Shown here: positions 1-8,274 of the stretch, one piece after another
Numbering within the stretch: the stretch's first letter is position 1
Layout: the number at the start of each line of letters is the position of its first letter
Assembly (NCBI RefSeq): GCF_018881855.1
Contig: NZ_JACVPN010000001.1
Coordinates: 682,001 to 746,000, forward strand
DNA length: 64,000 nt
Direction of reading: 5' to 3'
DNA from: Polynucleobacter sp. MWH-Berg-3C6
Lineage (GTDB): Bacteria; Pseudomonadota; Gammaproteobacteria; Burkholderiales; Burkholderiaceae
Made by a program: the position numbers and the translations under genes
Notes under the pieces: generated by a model
The model's database searches: none
Told to the model about the DNA's origin: nothing
What the model saw: only the letters and a program-made list of their open reading frames with translations

Positions 1-604
1 AGCCCTTCATCCCTTTTTCCAGAATGTAGCCGCGGATGACACCTTCATCATTCTTTGCCCATACTACAAATACATCAGCAATTGGGGAGTTGGAGATCCA
101 CATCTTAGATCCCGTTAAAGAAAATCCGCCAGGAACTTTTTTGGCTCGGGTGATCATGCCACCAGCATCGGATCCGTAGTTAGGTTCAGTCAACCCAAAA
201 CAACCAATCCATTCGCCAGTAGCTAATTTAGGTAGGTATTTTTGTTTTTGTGCTTCACTACCAAATTCATTAATCGGCACCATCACTAATGAGGATTGCA
301 CGCTCATCATCGAACGATATCCAGAATCAACACGCTCAATCTCGCGAGCAATCAGACCATAAGAAACATAGTTCAGGTTAGCGCCGCCGTACTCCTCCGG
401 AATGGTGATTCCCAAAAGACCAAGTTCGCCCATTTCGCGGAAGATTGCAGGGTCAGTCGTTTCATTTCGAAAGGCATCATGAATGCGCGGCATGAGTCGG
501 CCTTGAGCGTACTCAGCAGCCGCATCACGGATCATGCGTTCCTCTTCAGTTAATTGTGTATCGAGGAGGAGGGGGTCCGCCCAATTAAAGCTAGCTTTAC
601 TCAT
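1..604 (-). CDS. gcdH: Glutaryl-CoA dehydrogenase, N-terminal part (runs off window)
   Basis: Acyl-CoA dehydrogenase family flavoenzyme; the glutaryl-CoA member oxidises and decarboxylates glutaryl-CoA to crotonyl-CoA in lysine/tryptophan breakdown and passes electrons to ETF. Reading the minus strand from the ATG at 604 gives about 201 residues. They include the family helix around [12 protein letters not shown] and the substrate/FAD-binding stretch [14 protein letters not shown], with SKMWISNSP a little further on. The C-terminal part, with the catalytic Glu, lies outside the window. Assignment to glutaryl-CoA rather than another acyl-CoA rests on the N-terminal style ([13 protein letters not shown]). 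The ETF-QO gene at 4985-6655 would complete its electron path. Confidence 0.85.
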   Translation of the reverse strand, partial: MSKASFNWADPLLLDTQLTEEERMIRDAAAEYAQGRLMPRIHDAFRNETTDPAIFREMGELGLLGITIPEEYGGANLNYVSYGLIAREIERVDSGYRSMMSVQSSLVMVPINEFGSEAQKQKYLPKLATGEWIGCFGLTEPNYGSDAGGMITRAKKVPGGFSLTGSKMWISNSPIADVFVVWAKNDEGVIRGYILEKGMKG

Positions 605-695
605 TACTTAGTCATCCTATTGTTAAATTACATGCTTCCTGCGAATTTTCAGGAATGCAGATATTCTTGTTTCTATTATCCATTTTTCCAGGCTT

Positions 696-1406
696 ATGGA
701 CTCACCTAGACGACACCATCGCTATTACGACCTGATTTTGGCGGCCTTTGTGGTGGTCTTGCTCTGCTCGAACTTTATCGGCGCTGGTAAAGCAGCCGTT
801 ATTGACTTGCCTTATTTTGGAACCGTTGTATTTGGCGGTGGAATTTTGTTCTTTCCAATTGCCTATTTCTTTGGAGATATTCTCACGGAGGTTTACGGTT
901 ACGCCTATGATCGCCGTGCTGTTTGGGCCGGGTTTGCTGCCTTGGCATTTGCAGCGATCATGGCGCAAATTGTGATTGCACTGCCGGTGGCGCCCGGTGA
1001 CTACATGGCGAGCTATCAGCAGGGCCTAGAAACTGTCTTTGGCAACTCCTGGCGCATTGCTTTGGCTTCAATGTTTTCATTTTGGTGCGGCAGTCTGGTC
1101 AATAGCTACGTTCTGGCCAAAATGAAAATTTGGACTGAAGGACGCTTTCTGTGGATGCGCACTATTGGTTCAACAGCGGTAGGTGAGCTGGTTGACTCCT
1201 CTTTCTTTTATCTATTAGCTTTCTATGGCATATGGCCTATCCACGAACTAATACAGGTAGCCTTGGCACAGTACGTCCTGAAAACTTCCTGGGAGGTCTT
1301 AGCTACCCCAATGACTTATTGGGTCATCAATTTCCTAAAGCGTAAGGAAAATGAGGATTATTACGACATCCATACGAATTTCACCCCATTTAGGGTCAAA
1401 GTCTGA
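696..1406 (+). CDS. VUT/YhhQ family queuosine-precursor transporter
   Basis: A 236-residue integral membrane protein of the vitamin uptake transporter (VUT, DUF165, YhhQ/QueT-like) family, whose characterised members import queuosine precursors (preQ0/preQ1, queuine) for tRNA modification. Hydrophobic segments occur from about residue 10 to 215, consistent with six or so membrane helices. The conserved stretch FPIAYFFGDILTEVYGYAY near residues 50-70 is the family hallmark. The ATG at 696 has only a weak AGG upstream. The gene is divergent from gcdH and followed at about 100 bases by an ABC-F gene. Family assignment is confident; the exact substrate is inferred. Confidence 0.88.
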   Translation: MDSPRRHHRYYDLILAAFVVVLLCSNFIGAGKAAVIDLPYFGTVVFGGGILFFPIAYFFGDILTEVYGYAYDRRAVWAGFAALAFAAIMAQIVIALPVAPGDYMASYQQGLETVFGNSWRIALASMFSFWCGSLVNSYVLAKMKIWTEGRFLWMRTIGSTAVGELVDSSFFYLLAFYGIWPIHELIQVALAQYVLKTSWEVLATPMTYWVINFLKRKENEDYYDIHTNFTPFRVKV

Positions 1407-1428
1407 ATTAGACCTTTCTGTGCTGAAC

Positions 1429-1465
1429 CCGTTAAAATAACGGTCTTTGCCCCCAAAGCTGGGGG
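1429..1465 (+). promoter_or_regulatory. Two adjacent short hairpins between the transporter and ABC-F genes
   Basis: CCGTTA (1429-1434) pairs with TAACGG (1438-1443) across an AAA loop, and CCCCC (1450-1454) pairs with GGGGG (1461-1465) across a six-base loop. Neither is followed by a T-run, so they do not look like intrinsic terminators. The first contains TAAAAT, which could be a -10 box. A role as mRNA leader structure or promoter for the ABC-F gene is inference. Confidence 0.3.
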
Positions 1466-1504
1466 TATCTGTTGAATTAATTTTCAGAAAGCTAGAAACC
1501 ATCC

Positions 1505-3112
1505 GTGTTGTCCGCATCTAATATCACCATGCAGTTTGGGGCAAAGCCCCTGTTTGAAAACATTTCCGTGAAGTTTGGCGGCGGTAATCGTTATGGCCTT
1601 ATTGGTGCAAACGGTTGCGGTAAATCTACCTTCATGAAAATCCTTGGCGGTGAGCTTGAGCCTACTAGCGGTAACGTGAGCTTAGATCCAGGCATTCGTC
1701 TCGGTAAGTTGCGTCAAGATCAATTTGCTTATGAAGACGTACGTGTACTTGATGTAGTAATGATGGGTCACGAAGAGATGTGGAAGGCTGCTGCGGAGCG
1801 TGATGCAATTTATGCGAATCCAGAAGCCACAGATGAAGATTACATGAAGGCTGCTGAACTCGAAGGCAAGTATGCTGAGTATGGCGGTTACACAGCAGAA
1901 GCAAAAGCAGGTGAGTTGTTATTAGGGATTGGTATTCCGACTGAGCAGCACGATGGCCCAATGAGTAACGTTGCTCCAGGCTGGAAGCTCCGTGTATTGC
2001 TAGCGCAAGCATTGTTTTCTGACCCGGACGTACTTTTACTTGATGAGCCAACCAATAACTTGGATATTCACTCCATTCATTGGCTTGAAGACATCCTCAA
2101 TCAAATTAAGAGCACCATCGTCATCATTTCCCATGATCGCCACTTCCTCAATGAAGTCTGTACGCATATGGCCGACATGGACTATGGAACCTTGAAGGTC
2201 TATCCAGGTAATTACGATTCCTATATGTTGGCATCTGTGCAGGCCCGTACCCAACAGTTAAGTAATAACGTGAAAGCCAAAGAAAAGATTGCTGAATTAG
2301 CAGCATTCGTGGCGCGCTTCTCTGCGAATGCTTCCAAAGCCCGTCAAGCTACTTCACGTCAGCGTCAGTTGGAAAAAATTGAGATTGTTGAAGTGAAGCC
2401 TTCTTCACGTCAAAATCCATTTATTCGTTTTGATACTGAGAAAAAACTTCACAACATGGCAGTCGAGTGCAATGCACTTACCAAAGCCTATGACCGCGTG
2501 ATTTTTAAGAACTTTAAGCTTGGCGTTCGTGCTGGCGAGAAGATTGCCATCATTGGACAAAACGGCGCTGGTAAGACCACCTTACTCAAATCCATTCTCA
2601 GCAAACGTTTTGACGGTATTGCAGTCGATAGCGGTGATGTGAAGTGGGCTGAGAATGCGAAGGTCGGCGTAATGCCTCAAGACAATACCGAGATGTTCGC
2701 TAAAGACGAATTACTCATGGACTGGATGAATTGGTGGCGTAATACTGGCGATGATGATCAAGTGATTCGCGGAACCTTAGGGCGCCTACTGTTCTCTGGC
2801 GATGACATTGGCAAATCCGTCAAAGTCTTATCTGGTGGTGAAAAGGGCCGAATGATTTGGGGTAAATTGATGCTCCAAAAATATAACGTCCTAGCAATGG
2901 ATGAGCCGACCAATCACATGGATATGGAATCGATTGAAAGTTTGCAGATTGCCTTAGAGAAATTCGATGGCACTTTGATTTTCGTATCCCATGACCGTGA
3001 ATTTGTATCTGCATTGGCCAATCGCATCTTAGAGGTCAAGATGGATGGTACGGTGGTAGATTACTCAGGTACCTATGAAGAGTATTTGCGTAGTCAGGAG
3101 TTGACTGGCTAA
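1505..3112 (+). CDS. ybiT: ABC-F family ATPase, YbiT type
   Basis: Cytoplasmic ABC-F protein of 535 residues with two nucleotide-binding domains and no membrane segment. Members act on ribosomes, either rescuing stalled translation or tuning elongation. Walker A of domain 1 is GANGCGKS (residues 34-41), with Walker [12 protein letters not shown]. Domain 2 has GQNGAGKTT, signature LSGGEKGR and Walker [11 protein letters not shown]. Between them is the charged linker with RQATSRQRQ and [11 protein letters not shown], which is characteristic of the YbiT branch. The GTG at 1505 gives [11 protein letters not shown], which aligns with the usual YbiT start; a TTG follows at 1508. The gene ends in a bidirectional terminator shared with the opposing DUF1289 gene. 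Confidence 0.92.
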   Translation: MLSASNITMQFGAKPLFENISVKFGGGNRYGLIGANGCGKSTFMKILGGELEPTSGNVSLDPGIRLGKLRQDQFAYEDVRVLDVVMMGHEEMWKAAAERDAIYANPEATDEDYMKAAELEGKYAEYGGYTAEAKAGELLLGIGIPTEQHDGPMSNVAPGWKLRVLLAQALFSDPDVLLLDEPTNNLDIHSIHWLEDILNQIKSTIVIISHDRHFLNEVCTHMADMDYGTLKVYPGNYDSYMLASVQARTQQLSNNVKAKEKIAELAAFVARFSANASKARQATSRQRQLEKIEIVEVKPSSRQNPFIRFDTEKKLHNMAVECNALTKAYDRVIFKNFKLGVRAGEKIAIIGQNGAGKTTLLKSILSKRFDGIAVDSGDVKWAENAKVGVMPQDNTEMFAKDELLMDWMNWWRNTGDDDQVIRGTLGRLLFSGDDIGKSVKVLSGGEKGRMIWGKLMLQKYNVLAMDEPTNHMDMESIESLQIALEKFDGTLIFVSHDREFVSALANRILEVKMDGTVVDYSGTYEEYLRSQELTG

Positions 3113-3149
3113 ATTACTAGCTAAGCAATACTCTAGGTAGAAAAAATAT

Positions 3150-3178
3150 AAGCCTGCGAATTACGCAGGCTTATTTTC
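3150..3178. terminator. Bidirectional intrinsic terminator
   Basis: AAGCCTGCG (3150-3158) and CGCAGGCTT (3164-3172) form a perfect 9-bp stem with a five-base loop, followed by ATTTTCTT on the plus strand and an A-rich tract before it. It serves the ABC-F gene. Its loop and distal arm contain the stop codon and last codons of the opposing DUF1289 gene. Confidence 0.85.
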
Positions 3179-3424
3179 TTTGGCCTGCCGCTGAAAGCGC
3201 ATCGCAGTTCCGTCTTCGCGAATACGTTTCCAAACGGACAGTTTCTCTTCATCGGAGAGAAAAACCCAATTACTCACCTCAGATAAAGTGCGACCACAGC
3301 CTTGGCAGATTTCGTCATAGAGGGTCGTGCAAACTCCAATACAAGGTGAGTCAGATGCATCGTCCCCTGTAGAGAGTGAATGTGAGCCATCTTGAGTTTG
3401 CGGGTTGACGCTATCAGAATTCAT
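3161..3424 (-). CDS. DUF1289 family small cysteine-rich protein
   Basis: An 87-residue protein of the DUF1289 family. The domain at about residues 25-68 has four cysteines (SPCIGVC, then ICQGCGRTL), likely binding a metal ion, followed by the family WVFLSDEEKLSVWKRI segment. Molecular function is not established. The start ATG overlaps the stop of the upstream FemAB-like gene by 4 bp (ATGA), so the two are translationally coupled. The polar N-terminal 25 residues have no recognisable motif. The stop codon lies within the intrinsic terminator at 3150-3178. Confidence 0.85.
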   Translation of the reverse strand: MNSDSVNPQTQDGSHSLSTGDDASDSPCIGVCTTLYDEICQGCGRTLSEVSNWVFLSDEEKLSVWKRIREDGTAMRFQRQAKENKPA

Positions 3425-4593
3425 AGCTGTACTTTAGTCGATTTCAGTGGACTATGCTCGGCAAGCTCATCGACATAGGCGCCGATACCTTGGTGTTCAC
3501 GATCGAGAAAATGTTCAATTGCCTTCGCAAATCTAGGGTCTTTGATTAAATGTGCGGATTGGATAGTCGTTGGCAAAAAGCCGCGTGCCATTTTGTGTTC
3601 GCCTTGGGCGCCTCCCTCAAAGGTCTGGATGCCTTCAGCGATACAGTACTCAATAGCCTGGTAATACGCAGTTTCAAAGTGCAAGCAAGGAATATGTACT
3701 TTGGCACCCCAATATCTCCCAAACACTTTGCCTGATGGTCGATCTACCACTAGTAGGGAGGCTGCAATAGGGGCCTCATCCTTTTCGGCAATGATTAAAT
3801 GGAGATTGTCTGGCATCCGTTTTGCCCATAGCTTAAGGAATGATTCATTTAAGTAAGGGGCTGAATGATGCTCGAGATAAGTATTTTGATAGCAGTCATA
3901 AAAGAATTCCCAGTCTTGATTAGTTGATTCTTTTCCGGGAACGTGTCTAAACGTAATGGCTTCTCGTGCCACTTGTTCGCGTTCACGGCGAATATTCTTC
4001 CGACGCTTCATGGTGAGCACAGACAAAAACTGTTCAAAACTTTGAAAGTCTTGGTTATGCCAATGAAACTGTACAGAATCTCGGAGTAAGAAGCCTTGCT
4101 CCTTCAAATAGTTTGCTTGGACACTTGGGGGAAATAGGATGTGCGCCGAAGATAAGTTATTTTCCAACACTAAAGACTTTAATCCATTGATTAATGCATT
4201 CTGAATTTCAACGGCATTGAATTTGGGGCTGTATAAGATGCGTGCACCCTGCACGGGGGTGAAGGGGATGGCGCAAAGTACCTTAGGGTAATAGTTCATG
4301 CCTTGCTGCTCGTAAGCCTGCGCCCAAGACCAGTCAAACACAAACTCTCCATAGGAGTGCTGCTTTAAATACAGGGGCATTGCGCCGATTAATTGGCTAT
4401 CTTGCTTTAAAAGTAAATGGGCAATTTGCCATCCAGTGTTGCCGCCCACGCAACCCGTCTCTTCGAGAGCGCTTAAGAATTCATGCCTCAGAAAAGGGCC
4501 GGCATCATGGCTGAGTAGGGCGTTCCAGTCTGGAGCAGATACATCAGAGAGATGATCTAGGATGTCTATTTGGAATTTTTCAGAGCCTATCAC
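3421..4593 (-). CDS. FemAB/GNAT-like protein (DUF482, peptidoglycan-biosynthesis-recognition family)
   Basis: A 390-residue cytoplasmic protein of the DUF482 (COG3146) group, a GNAT-fold family related to FemAB aminoacyl transferases. Its function is only predicted. The characteristic segments are KRRKNIRRERE (about residue 195), GRYWGAK with HIPCLHFETAYYQAIEYCI (about 290-315) and FEGGAQGEHKMARGFLP (about 322-338), all typical of the family. The GTG start at 4593 overlaps the GloA stop codon by one base, and the 3' end overlaps DUF1289. So gloA, this gene and DUF1289 read as one minus-strand operon after the ETF-QO gene. No substrate can be read from the context. Confidence 0.85.
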   Translation of the reverse strand: MIGSEKFQIDILDHLSDVSAPDWNALLSHDAGPFLRHEFLSALEETGCVGGNTGWQIAHLLLKQDSQLIGAMPLYLKQHSYGEFVFDWSWAQAYEQQGMNYYPKVLCAIPFTPVQGARILYSPKFNAVEIQNALINGLKSLVLENNLSSAHILFPPSVQANYLKEQGFLLRDSVQFHWHNQDFQSFEQFLSVLTMKRRKNIRREREQVAREAITFRHVPGKESTNQDWEFFYDCYQNTYLEHHSAPYLNESFLKLWAKRMPDNLHLIIAEKDEAPIAASLLVVDRPSGKVFGRYWGAKVHIPCLHFETAYYQAIEYCIAEGIQTFEGGAQGEHKMARGFLPTTIQSAHLIKDPRFAKAIEHFLDREHQGIGAYVDELAEHSPLKSTKVQL

Positions 4594-4982
4594 TATCGGC
4601 GCTGGATCAATTCGATTTTGTATCCATCAGGATCGGTGACAAAGGCAATAACGGTATCGCCACCGGCAACAGGACCCGCTTCACGGGTCACATTGCCACC
4701 CGCAGACTTCATTTTCTCGCAGGCAGCATAAGCATCTGGAACCCCGATAGCGATATGTCCATAAGCACTACCTAAATCATATGAAGAAACGCCGTGGTTA
4801 TAGGTCAGCTCAATCTCTGCTTGGCCGTCTACATTGCCTTTGCCATAGCCAACAAAAGCCAGGGAGTACTTTTGCTCAGGGCGCTCAGTCGTGCGCAGCA
4901 AATTCATGCCCAGTACTTTGGTATAGAAATCAATCGAGCGATTTAAATCGCCGACGCGAAGCATAGTGTGTAGGATCATCAT
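4593..4982 (-). CDS. gloA: Lactoylglutathione lyase (glyoxalase I)
   Basis: VOC-superfamily metalloenzyme that converts the methylglyoxal-glutathione hemithioacetal to S-lactoylglutathione. The 129 residues align end to end with proteobacterial Glo[23 protein letters not shown] at the N-terminus supplies the first metal His, EIELTYNHG a metal Glu, YGHIAIGV the second His, and GYKIELIQ the last Glu. There are two consecutive ATGs (4982 and 4979); the second gives the more usual MILHTML start. The gene begins 2 bp after the ETF-QO stop codon. Confidence 0.95.
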   Translation of the reverse strand: MMILHTMLRVGDLNRSIDFYTKVLGMNLLRTTERPEQKYSLAFVGYGKGNVDGQAEIELTYNHGVSSYDLGSAYGHIAIGVPDAYAACEKMKSAGGNVTREAGPVAGGDTVIAFVTDPDGYKIELIQRR

Positions 4983-4984
4983 AT

Positions 4985-6655
4985 TTACATGGATGCGTAG
5001 TTGGGGCCACCACCACCTTCTGGTGTAATCCAGATGATGTTTTGGCTAGGGTCTTTAATGTCGCAAGTTTTGCAGTGGACACAATTTTGTGAATTGATCT
5101 GCAGGCGGGGTTTGCCATCAGTCTCAACGTATTCATAAACACCGGCAGGGCAATAGCGTTGCTCAGGCCCGGCGTAAGTCTTTAGGTTGAGGTCAACTGG
5201 AACAGAATCATTCTTCAGAGTTAAATGAACTGGTTGATTCTCAGCATGGTTGGTGTTGGAGATAAATACCGAAGAGAGGCGATCGAAGGTGATCTTGCCA
5301 TCTGGTTTTGGATACTCAATTGGCTGATGTTTTGCCGCGGGCTCTAAGCACTCATGATCCGCATGCTTGAGATGCACCGTCCAAGGAACATTGCCGCCTA
5401 AAAGCTTTTGTTCTAAGCCAACCATCAAGGTGCCAAGGTAGAGTCCTTTAGACATCCAAGATTTGAAGTTACGAGCTTGGTTGAGTTCGGTATGTAACCA
5501 GCTATTTTGAAATGCTGTTGGGTAAGCAGATAAAACATCGGCTGAGCGATTTTCATTTAGAGCAGAAACTGCAGCTTCTGCTGCAAGCATGCCGGTCTTA
5601 ATAGCTGCATGGCTACCTTTAATGCGGGAGGCATTTAAGAAGCCAGCATCACAACCAATGAGTGCGCCACCAGGAAACACTGTTTTTGGCAGACTATTTA
5701 AACCGCCAGCAGTGAGTGCGCGTGCACCATAAGCAATACGTTTGCCACCTTCAAAGGTTTCGCGAATCTTGGGGTGCAATTTATAGCGCTGGAATTCTTC
5801 AAATGGAGAGAGATAAGGGTTCTTATACGAGAGACCCACAACAAGACCAACGGCAACTTTGTTATCTCCTAAGTGGTAGAGAAATGAACCACCATAGGTA
5901 TCGCTCTCTAAGGGCCAGCCAGCAGTGTGAACAACTAATCCAGGCTTGCTCTTGGAGGGTTCAACTTCCCAGAGTTCTTTAATGCCAATGCCATAGCTTT
6001 GTGGGTCGGCATCCTTATCTAAGGCAAACTTAGTAATCAGCTGTTTACCCAGATGGCCACGAGCACCTTCGGCGAAGAGGGTGTACTTGGCACGTAATTC
6101 CATGCCAAGCTGGAACTGATCAGTGGGCTTGCCTTCTTTATCTAAACCCATCGCCCCAGTAATAACACCACATACTGCACCTTGTTCGTTATACAAAATT
6201 TCAGCAGCTGGGAAGCCTGGGAAAATCTCTACACCCAGATTCTCAGCTTGTTGCCCCATCCAGCGCGTTACGTTTGCGAGGCTAACAATATAGTTACCTT
6301 CATTCTTAAAGCAGTGGGGCAACATCCAATTTGGAACTTGATAAGAGTTATCAGACGTTAAGAATAGAAATTGGTCTTGAGTAACTTCGGTTTCTAGTGG
6401 AGCACCCATTTTTTTCCAATCGGGAAAGAGTTCGGTGAGCGCTTTTGGATCCATGACGGCGCCAGACAAAATATGCGCACCAATTTCTGAGCCCTTTTCC
6501 AGAACGCAGACGCTAATCTCTTTGCCAGTGGAATTAGCCAATTGTTTGGCTTTAATCGCTGCTGATAGACCAGCTGGACCACCGCCTACTATGACTAGGT
6601 CATAGTCCATGGACTCTCGCGGTCCAAATTGTTCTAGCAGTTCTGCGGCGTTCAT
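4985..6655 (-). CDS. Electron transfer flavoprotein-ubiquinone oxidoreductase
   Basis: Inner-membrane-associated iron-sulfur flavoprotein of 556 residues that moves electrons from reduced ETF to ubiquinone. FAD binding is shown by [11 protein letters not shown] at residues 23-33. The C-terminal ferredoxin-like domain has [10 protein letters not shown] and [15 protein letters not shown], giving four cysteines for one [4Fe-4S] cluster. Length matches the family. The ATG at 6655 follows a GGAG ribosome site. It is the first gene of the minus-strand run with gloA and links the acyl-CoA dehydrogenase at the window edge to the quinone pool. etfA and etfB themselves are not in the window. Confidence 0.95.
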   Translation of the reverse strand: MNAAELLEQFGPRESMDYDLVIVGGGPAGLSAAIKAKQLANSTGKEISVCVLEKGSEIGAHILSGAVMDPKALTELFPDWKKMGAPLETEVTQDQFLFLTSDNSYQVPNWMLPHCFKNEGNYIVSLANVTRWMGQQAENLGVEIFPGFPAAEILYNEQGAVCGVITGAMGLDKEGKPTDQFQLGMELRAKYTLFAEGARGHLGKQLITKFALDKDADPQSYGIGIKELWEVEPSKSKPGLVVHTAGWPLESDTYGGSFLYHLGDNKVAVGLVVGLSYKNPYLSPFEEFQRYKLHPKIRETFEGGKRIAYGARALTAGGLNSLPKTVFPGGALIGCDAGFLNASRIKGSHAAIKTGMLAAEAAVSALNENRSADVLSAYPTAFQNSWLHTELNQARNFKSWMSKGLYLGTLMVGLEQKLLGGNVPWTVHLKHADHECLEPAAKHQPIEYPKPDGKITFDRLSSVFISNTNHAENQPVHLTLKNDSVPVDLNLKTYAGPEQRYCPAGVYEYVETDGKPRLQINSQNCVHCKTCDIKDPSQNIIWITPEGGGGPNYASM

Positions 6656-6823
6656 TCAAATTCTCCGGAATTTCTTCAAAATAGGCTTTTTAGCCCCACT
6701 AGTTTAGTGCGAATAGTCAAAAACCAAATTAGTGCCAAGGTAGTGCCTAAGCTTACTAGGCTGGACGGTCCGAGGCGTTATGATTGCTTTTTTACTCATT
6801 TTGGCAATATTAGGACAAAAGTT

Positions 6824-7525
6824 ATGAATAAAACCTACCCATCGGCAGTAGATGCTTTACGGGATATTTTGAAGGACGGACAAAAATTGGCAGTTGGTGG
6901 TTTTGGTCTGTGTGGTATCCCAGAGGCGCTTATTCAAGCGGTAAAAGATTTGGGTGCGCAGAATTTGACTGCGATTGCCAATAACGCAGGCGTAGATGGA
7001 TTTGGTTTAGGTCTTTTATTGAACTCTCGCCAAGTGAAAAAGATGGTTGCCTCTTATGTTGGTGAGAATAAAGAATTCGAGCGTCAGTTTTTAGCGGGTG
7101 AATTGGAGTTGGAATTTACACCTCAAGGCACTTTGGCGGAAAAATTACGCGCCGGTGGTTGTGGTATCCCCGCCTTCTATACAAAAACTGGTGTTGGTAC
7201 ATTGGTGGCTGAAGGTAAGGAAGTAAAAGAATTTGATGGTGAGAAATACATCATGGAGCGCTCCATCGTTTCCGATATCTCACTAGTGAAAGCTTGGAAA
7301 GCAGATAAGTCTGGTAATTTGGTTTACCGCTACACCGCCCGTAACTTCAATCCAGTGGTAGCGATGGCTGGCAAGATCACAGTGGCAGAAGTTGAAGAGA
7401 TTGTTGAGAACGGCAAATTGCATCCCGATGAAATTCATACCCCAGGCATTTATGTACACCGCTTGGTGCTGCACAAAACCCCAGAGAAGCGTATTGAGCA
7501 ACGCACATTAACTGCAAAAGCTTAA
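6824..7525 (+). CDS. scoA: 3-oxoacid (succinyl-CoA) CoA-transferase subunit A
   Basis: Subunit A (233 residues from the ATG at 6824) of the two-subunit CoA-transferase that moves CoA between succinyl-CoA and acetoacetate or another 3-oxoacid. The N-terminal CoA-binding loop is VGGFGLCGIPE at about residues 24-34, followed by NNAGVDGFGLG. The frame is open upstream to a possible start at 6707, but the ATG at 6824 has an AGGA site 8 bases before it and gives the family N-terminus. Subunit B follows at 48 bp. Divergent from the ETF-QO gene. Confidence 0.93.
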   Translation: MNKTYPSAVDALRDILKDGQKLAVGGFGLCGIPEALIQAVKDLGAQNLTAIANNAGVDGFGLGLLLNSRQVKKMVASYVGENKEFERQFLAGELELEFTPQGTLAEKLRAGGCGIPAFYTKTGVGTLVAEGKEVKEFDGEKYIMERSIVSDISLVKAWKADKSGNLVYRYTARNFNPVVAMAGKITVAEVEEIVENGKLHPDEIHTPGIYVHRLVLHKTPEKRIEQRTLTAKA

Positions 7526-7573
7526 TAACCCAATACAGAAGAGCCATAAAACAGAATATTTAGGAAGATTGAT

Positions 7574-8224
7574 ATGCCTTGGACTAGAGATGAAATGGCA
7601 GCGCGTGCTGCTAAAGAGCTAAAAGACGGTTACTACGTAAACCTGGGAATTGGAATGCCAACTTTGGTAGCAAACCATGTGCCAAAAGATATGGAAGTGT
7701 GGCTGCAATCCGAAAATGGTTTATTGGGCATTGGCCCATTTCCAACCGAAGAAACCATTGATGCTGACTTAATCAATGCGGGCAAGCAAACGATTACGAC
7801 CTTGCCTGGCTCATCCATTTTTTCTTCTGCTGATTCATTTGGCATGATTCGTGGCGGCAAAATTAATATCGCTATTTTGGGTGCGATGCAAGTCAGCGAA
7901 CATGGTGACTTGGCCAACTGGATGATTCCAGGAAAAATGGTTAAGGGTATGGGTGGTGCGATGGATTTGGTCGCCGGTGTAAAGCATGTGGTTGTCTTGA
8001 TGGAGCATGTTGCCAAAAAGAAAGACGGCACAGAAGAACTCAAGATTCTGCCTAAATGCACATTGCCATTAACTGGCGTAGGCGTGATTAGTCAAATCAT
8101 TACTGACCTTTGTGTTCTGGATATCACGCCTAAGGGTCTGAAATTGACTGAATTAGCCCCTGGCGTCACCAAAGAAGAGGTGATTGCTAAAACAGGTGCC
8201 CCTGTTGATACAGCGGGTTTCTAA
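7574..8224 (+). CDS. scoB: 3-oxoacid (succinyl-CoA) CoA-transferase subunit B
   Basis: Subunit B of the same CoA-transferase, 216 residues. The catalytic glutamate that forms the covalent CoA thioester is in [10 protein letters not shown], about residue 50. The glycine-rich [13 protein letters not shown] and the GGAMDLVAG motif are also present. It has a good AGGAAG site before the ATG. With subunit A it would let the cell use acetoacetate, or shuttle CoA during polyhydroxybutyrate turnover; the phasin gene at 46288 makes the latter plausible, though this is inference. Confidence 0.94.
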   Translation: MPWTRDEMAARAAKELKDGYYVNLGIGMPTLVANHVPKDMEVWLQSENGLLGIGPFPTEETIDADLINAGKQTITTLPGSSIFSSADSFGMIRGGKINIAILGAMQVSEHGDLANWMIPGKMVKGMGGAMDLVAGVKHVVVLMEHVAKKKDGTEELKILPKCTLPLTGVGVISQIITDLCVLDITPKGLKLTELAPGVTKEEVIAKTGAPVDTAGF

Positions 8225-8248
8225 CAATAGTCATTGTTTAATGAAATA

Positions 8249-8274
8249 ATGGGATCACCATGTCGGGATCCCAT
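8249..8274 (+). promoter_or_regulatory. Hairpin placing the start codon of the CDF-hydrolase gene in its loop
   Basis: ATGGGATC (8249-8256) and GATCCCAT (8267-8274) form a perfect 8-bp stem with a 10-base loop that contains the ATG at 8260. The only purine-rich stretch near the start (GGGA, 8251-8254) lies inside the stem. Folding of the mRNA would therefore hide the likely ribosome site. Regulation by this element is inferred from position only. Confidence 0.4.

Noticed and set aside
6707-6823. N-terminal extension of scoA
   Set aside because: The 39 extra residues are not family-like, and a good ribosome site precedes the ATG at 6824.
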